A DNA stretch of 64,000 nucleotides from NCBI RefSeq assembly GCF_947623445.1, contig NC_135242.1:6510001-6574000 (forward strand). Reading direction: 5' to 3'. The notes beneath the pieces were generated by a model, which was not told where the DNA came from, searched no databases, and worked only from the letters and a program-made list of their open reading frames with translations. Source of the stretch: Clavelina lepadiformis (taxonomy: Eukaryota; Chordata; Ascidiacea; Aplousobranchia; Clavelinidae). Position 1 is the first letter of the stretch. Every line of letters begins with the position of its first letter. The translations under genes were made by a program, and so were the position numbers. This document shows positions 58,406 to 64,000 of this stretch, one piece after another.

Positions 58406-60973
58406 TTAACTCACCACAGTTACGACTGTAATGACCGTAATGATAACAATTATCACAAAGACTGCCAAAATCAATTTATGGTTTGAAGCTTGTCGCCGAA
58501 TCCTCTTGTTCTGCAACAAAATGATATTATTTATACTCATGCTAATGTTTCGTGACCATTACAAAACCTTGGAACGGGATGCTTATTACAGCGACAGTAG
58601 TTGAGCCATGGGACTGTGCCATCCTAACCGCTAACAAGTCTCCTGTTACTGAAGCTGGTTGATAACACTGGTCAACAGCCAATTTGCTTCTGAAACGAAT
58701 GCTGTCAGTCTTGGCTAATTTGGGGTCGCTGATCACGAATATCAACTTTAAATTTGTTGATTAGCTCTAGTTTTTGAGATATGGCACCATGCCAAAATGT
58801 GCTTTACTTGCTGAAGCGGAAAACATAGTGCGTTTTTCTGTTGTAGCTTGGATCGGTCAGATAGAGTTGGGCACTTAATATATTTGTTGGAAGGTAGATG
58901 ACGTTTCTATTCATATTATTTTTATTTTGACATATGTTTGAGTTGGGTTGTTTGCTTGCTTCTTTTGTAAAAACTTCATGTGTTTAGTCTTAACTGCTCT
59001 TTCTGCATTTGCCTCGTAAACTGCATTTTCTCTTGCCTCTTACATTTGTGGTGAAATAACTTTTTCCAGCACAAAAGCGAAGTATAACGGCTGTGGTCAG
59101 GAAAGCAAACCTTGTATTCAACTTGTATTTTGGATGCAAAGTTGGTGATCAGGACAAGAGTTGGGCCCCTCACATATGCTGTAACTCCTGTGGTGCAAAT
59201 CTTCGGCAATGACTAAATGGAAAAAAGAAAATGTATGCCCTTTGCTGTTCCAATGGTTTGGAGAGAATCTACTGACCACATTAGCGATTGCTACTTTTGC
59301 ATGATCTCCCCGGTTTGTAAATGTTTGTCAAGATAGAAGAAGCAGAGTATTCAATACACAAATATTCCATCTGCAATTCGTCCCGTACCACAAGGAGAAT
59401 TACTTCCTGTTCCTGACGCACCTAAAGAATTCACGTTATGTTACATTGAAACATATCTTCCAAAGAACCACACCTTATAACTCAAAATGAATAGCACGAT
59501 CTTATCCGGGATTTGGAACTACCTAAAGTTAAATCAGAACTTTTGGGCTCTAGACTTCAGCTATGGAATCTTCTGGCAGAATCATCATCTTCGAAGACGG
59601 TAAATTTGATCAAGTGTTATTTGACAAAGAGAAAATTGCATGGGAAGCGTTTAAGTTGCTGGCCACAAAATTCTTGGGGAACAAAAGAGCTGACAACTAC
59701 ACGGAATTGGTGTAAATCTCATTAAAGAATACAGATGCATGGAGTTCAATATGTCACTGAAGATACACTTTTTGGGCTCGCACCTGGTTTTTTTCCACCA
59801 AACTGTGGAGATGTTAGTGATTAGTAGGGCAACCAGTTTTTTGACCTAAAAAGCTTAAATTTTGACCTTATTTTGACCTAAAACGTTTAAATTTTGACCT
59901 CATTTTGAAAAACGCTATACTGATAGTCTCTACACTGTCTACAGCAACTTTCTAATCTAAAGCTGCATTTAAAAATGACAAAATGCTTTTCTAGTGTTGA
60001 CTTTTTTTCGTTTCTGCGTATTAAGATTGACAACTTGCAGTTTCAAATGCAATGCCGTCACATCGTGACGTCACCAAACGCGCTGAAAAACCTTCCCTCT
60101 CTTTGTGGCTTTGGTTCTAAGTAAAATTTGCGGCACTGGAATTGTTTGCGGTACAAGAAAAGAGAAAAACGGAAGAATAATATTACAAAATGGTTACAAA
60201 ATTACAAGTTTAATAGATTTTGACCTAAAGAAACAATTTGACCGTATTTTGACCTAATGTAACATTTTGACTTTATTTGACCTAATAACTTCTATACCAC
60301 ACGTCGTACAAAGCTGAAATTTGTTTTGTGCATGTTTGATAACATTCTGGGCAGGTTAAAAAAAATTGACTTTTGGTTGCCCTAGTGATTAGCATGGTGA
60401 GCGATTTCACCAATGCATATCTACAATGGAAAAGAGGTACCAGGGAAAACAGAACCAATCAATGCTTGCTAACTTTTGCTGGATGATATCTAGGGATGCT
60501 CCATTAACCGTATTCAAGCGACAGGCCAAAAAGGAGAAGAACAGATAAAATAGATCAGAAATTTATATTTGACAAGTGACAATTATTTGTTGCATATGCT
60601 ATGCTGAAATATAAACGCATGCAATTATTACACTAATTGTAGATTGTTACTGTTCTTTTCAATAAAGTGCAACAAGGCTTGCCATATGTAGATCAACATA
60701 CAAAAATGAAAAAAGTTTTTAACTTTTAAACTAGAGCTAATCAGCAATTTTAACCGCCATTTTTGGATTTAGCGTCCAAAAATGCATAAGAATCAATTGT
60801 TTTCTTATCGGAAGCAAACAATTTTTGAAAAATTGTTGACCAGTGTAATTTGTGTACTGCGCTGGTTGCGTCGCGTCACCACTGAAATAAGTTGGATTGT
60901 ATATTCCGTGTTCTCCTGCGAGCGTTTCATTGTAGCTAGGTGGTGGCGGAGCGAATGGTCCAATAGTAGACAT
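58406..60973 (-). CDS. Small PPSY-motif membrane protein B (middle exon uncertain)
   Basis: The first exon, 60841-60973, starts MSTIGPFAPPPPSYNETLAG and continues NPTYFSGDATQPAQYTNYT, clearly paralogous to protein A. It ends in phase 1 at a GTCAAC donor. The last exon, 58406-58510, starts in phase 0 and encodes KRIRRQASNHK, a membrane span (LILAVFVIIVIITVITVVTV) and the stop. A 32-base exon at about 58639-58670, ending at a GTTAGC donor like that of gene A, would restore the phase, but it is only a proposal. The large intron contains a hAT-type element (59825-60384). Role as inferred for protein A. Confidence 0.6.
59825..60384. mobile_element. hAT-like non-autonomous element (560 bp) in the intron of PPSY gene B
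   Basis: Left end TAGGGCAACCAGTTTT and right end TTTTGGTTGCCCTA are terminal inverted repeats. The exact 8-bp duplication GTGATTAG lies at 59817-59824 and 60385-60392. The interior carries many copies of TTTGACCTAA in both halves. No transposase frame. Confidence 0.9.
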
Positions 60974-61151
60974 GTCGTCCACAATTAAGTACAACGACGA
61001 TGATCACCAATGTAAAGTCTTGCGGCTTAGAAATATTTGTCCTATGTATTTACATAAAATCAGACAATCTATAAGGCACTGGTCATTGACCCAATGAAAC
61101 TATACGCATCTTATTTAGCTACTAATTTAGCTTTCTAGGAGAAATTTGCAT

Positions 61152-62220
61152 CTGAGATAATGTTGTTAGAAGTAAGAAGGTTTAGATGAGGTTTGCCCCA
61201 CTCGCTTGAAACAAAGTCGGCACACTGCTGTCTTATTGATTATACAACTTCAATATTTTACACAAACATTAGTCCTTATATCTACCCTATAACCTTACTA
61301 CAAACTATACACTTTCATTTACAGTTACTCACTGAACATTCAAAGTAGGTTTTGAAGTTCGAAAAAGGATAAACAAAAATTAACGTAATGAACATTTTGT
61401 CAAGTTAATATTTAGTTCAGACAGCTTGTCGCTCTATTATCCTTATGTCAAACCGAACGTTCGTTTGACAATATCTCGCTTAACAAAGCCTTGAAAAGAG
61501 TATTGCGTTTCACTCTTATTCCACAAAGCTGTAACGAATGTATATATAGCTTGTGTGGAAATGGAGTTGGTTCTCTTATCGTATGAGATTTTTCTGTGCT
61601 CTCACCTATACCTGGATCTAACCTATAGGTTAGATCTAACGCATACCTGCTAGTAGAGCGACTGAACTGATGGGGATAGCCTGGTAATGAAGCTGTGACT
61701 GCATTAACTTAATTAATATGCAGGTCATAATTAATCAATAAAAGTGGTCATGGTCATCGGTTTAACGGCAATAAATTCACTGAAACACCTTAAAATTCAG
61801 TTATATGGGAAACTGCACATAAACTACTGTCGTAGGCTAAGGTCTTGGTGAAGCTTGGCCTGTTCGCTTGAAACCAAAAATGTCTCCTTGCTGTTTTCTA
61901 CATGAATGGTATTAAGTAGCTTGTTAACAAACCTTACACAAATATCAATTATCTTATCAATGTAAGCTGAAAAACTAAATAAAAAGCAAAGTTGAACATT
62001 CTATGTTAAGTTAACCTTTTTTAAGACAACACATGGCTTTATTTTTCTTACAGCAACCCAAACTTCTTTTGCAGTTTTTTGGTTAACAATACCTTGTGAG
62101 AATATTTGATTGAAAGCAGTATTGTGTTTCACTAAAATTTTATAAAGCTGAAAAGTACACCGTTGGTACTGTGTATAGCTTGTTTAAATGGGGAGGTTTC
62201 TTTGCTTATGAAAAACTTTA
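61152..62220. repeat. Tandem duplication of an intergenic segment (about 400 bp per copy)
   Basis: Segments at about 61152-61600 and 61832-62220 share ordered blocks: GCTTGAAAC, TTACACAAA, GAACATT, GTATTG(C/T)GTTTCACT, AAAGCTG and TATAGCTTGT. They lie between PPSY genes B and C and fit tandem duplication of the locus. Confidence 0.6.
61615..61636. repeat. 22-bp perfect palindrome
   Basis: The half site GATCTAACCTA is followed immediately by its reverse complement TAGGTTAGATC. It lies in the intergenic region between PPSY genes B and C. It could be a dimeric protein-binding site or chance. Confidence 0.5.
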
Positions 62221-62563
62221 CTTCAGTTCGGTTGTTTTATTGTAACTGTGTACAGTCAATTTTGCCTTTATCAGCGATATCAGAACTTAGACTCATACTA
62301 AATTGATTTCTCCATAAATAAAGATTGGTGCCCAAACTTGAGAAACTAAAAGTAAACAAGTTACTAGAAGTTCCAGGCTAAATCTTCTTATAAAAGAGTA
62401 AGTATTTGTCTGTAAAGAATAAAGATGCCTACTCAATATGACATGTCCTAGGTGCAATTTGCTTAGAAAACATGGATTAGTTTCTTCACTTTGCAATTCC
62501 ACCTCTTTTGTTTAGAAGGTCGAATGACGTCAACACGTTTGCGTATGTGTTCAAATTTGTGCT

Positions 62564-62895
62564 TTATTTCACGATAAAATGCCGAATTACTGTAATTATT
62601 ATGACCAATGCAATAACTATTAAAACAGGTGCCAATATCTTGGAAGCTCTGCTCTGTGGTCTATGTTCATAGATCTGCAAGATATAAATCCATAGATATA
62701 ATTTTGCTTCACAACATTGCTGCGACTACGAATGATAACTTATTACCAACTGACGATTATAGGCGTTGGGGGAGCCGTAGAAAGGGCTAGAGGCGTCACA
62801 GCTTTGGAGTTGCCATTGAGCTGAGCTGTTCTGTTGACTTCATCTTCCCTCATTAAGCACTCATAGCTGGGTGGTGGATCGTCGCTGTTGACAGG
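62564..62895 (-). CDS. Small PPSY-motif membrane protein C (start codon altered to CTG)
   Basis: Exon 62755-62895 (ending at a GTCAGT donor) and exon 62564-62674 join in phase 0 to about 83 residues. The codon aligned with the start of proteins A and B is CTG: the frame reads LSTATDPPPSYECLMREDEV where B has MSTIGPFAPPPPSY. The only nearby upstream ATG (62903-62905) is in another frame and terminates soon. The C-terminal exon encodes IYEHRPQSRASK and a membrane span (ILAPVLIVIALVIIITVI), then HFIVK-TAA. AATAAA overlaps the stop codon (62563-62568). It may use a non-AUG start, have a missed 5' exon, or be decaying. Confidence 0.55.
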
Positions 62896-62905
62896 CGTGG
62901 TCATC

Positions 62906-64000
62906 TTTCTTAAGATGGACCAACGTCCGTCTTTCTTCGTGCGTACACTTTAGGTATAACCTTCAGCTAAATTTAAGTTTATCTATAGCACCTTAAAAAC
63001 TTTAAAATGTAGGCTTCAGAAGAAGGGGTTATGGTGCCCAGATAAATCAATTAATCATTTACCTCAGTCAAAAAGTCTTTTCACAATAAAGCAGATTTTT
63101 AAACCTTTTATTAATGTGACCCACCCTCGCCTCGAATGACAACGTGTGATTTATACAAGCCACAGACGTATTCTAATCAATTCACACTCAATTTTGAAAT
63201 GCTTTGTAGTAATCAGTACTAGAACCTCTCCCAAATTAACTTTCAAAGTTTTTGTACTGATTCCAGCTTAATTGACTGCCATGTTTCTTTAACTTAAAGA
63301 ACTTGCTTCTGTAACACATTTTATGCGTTATTGCTTACAGCTTAAGTGAACGGGCAACAAATTGTCTGAACAAATCCTTCCATTTGTCAATGTAGAGTTA
63401 TAAATGAGATAATTTTGCCTCATTTCTTGTTAAAAGTCGAAAACCAAGACTCTTAATCCAGTTCCAAGTTAGCACGAAGCCTCAAATTCTACTCTATGGC
63501 TCATACCTGATTAAGTAACCTGTATATTCTAGCAAAGGTCAAAAGGTATTGTCTGGCCGATTCAGATGACGTGAGATATAGCTTAGTATTGAATTACATC
63601 TTAGCGACCTGATGAAGGTATAAAACAGATTGTATGAGCTGAAAAGGACATGCAATTACAATGTAAATTATATTATAACCACAAATCATAAGTTGTACTG
63701 GTAGAAATAAGACACAATTTAAACCAACAAATACGGCATAAAAATGTCTGATATTGCAAATTGCGTATAAGTTATAGTAATAACAATAAGTTACAATATA
63801 TCTGCTTATGTTTCACAGTGCAGTTGAAAAATCTTATGATATATCAAAACTGACATTGATTGATAATTGAAACAAACAACCACTAGGTGAAGTTCACAGA
63901 AAATAGCGCAATTGTTGTCAATTCTTTAATACTTGATTCTATTGGCCTTTACAAAACAAATACCGTGAACATTTGTAAAGGTCAACTATGTTATTGCAAT
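62906..64000. other. Right-edge region
   Basis: AT-rich sequence upstream of PPSY gene C up to the window edge. No gene, RNA or transposon end was recognised. Confidence 0.4.

Noticed and set aside
58542..58745. 67-residue minus-strand frame between PPSY exons
   Set aside because: Its frame cannot join either flanking PPSY exon in phase; only a small part may be exonic.

Overview
The window is AT-rich nuclear DNA from an animal. It has spliced genes with small exons, short GT-AG introns, AATAAA polyadenylation signals and many short non-autonomous DNA transposons. The compact genes, a selenocysteine deiodinase and an ortholog of the autophagy scaffold FIP200 suit an invertebrate chordate. 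A tunicate such as Ciona is my best guess, but that is inference. I assembled gene models by hand from reading frame, splice sites and family conservation. The RB1CC1 (22 exons), acyl-CoA oxidase (14), eIF3h (6) and multi-EGF (27) models keep phase from start to stop, and the OSGEPL1 model (10) keeps phase from its first recognised exon.

Layout. 1-7200 (+): two tandem neuronal-calcium-sensor (NCS) genes; the first enters from off the left edge. 8432-17943 (-): RB1CC1/FIP200, complete. 17944-23205: a 5 kb gene-poor spacer. 23206-25227 (+): OSGEPL1, the mitochondrial tRNA t6A enzyme. It converges on 25558-29902 (-), an acyl-CoA oxidase of the plant ACX3 type, and their predicted 3' UTRs overlap. 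30802-33456 (-): translation factor eIF3h. 33457-41344: repeat-rich intergenic DNA with nested hAT-type elements, a minisatellite and one orphan coding exon. 41345-42280 (+): a deiodinase with an in-frame UGA (selenocysteine) and a SECIS element in its 3' UTR. 45200-54476 (-): an 1175-residue membrane protein with 17 EGF repeats and a long basic cytoplasmic tail. 56987-62895 (-): three small single-pass membrane proteins with a Pro-rich PPSY motif near the N terminus, apparently tandem duplicates.

The neighbours do not form one pathway. They are mostly unrelated housekeeping genes (translation, tRNA modification, fatty-acid oxidation, autophagy) next to signalling genes. The points most worth following up are the selenoprotein hidden by its UGA codon, the large Notch-like but non-Notch EGF receptor with its unclassified tail, the PPSY mini-protein cluster, and an unusually clear nested pair of hAT insertions with both target-site duplications intact.
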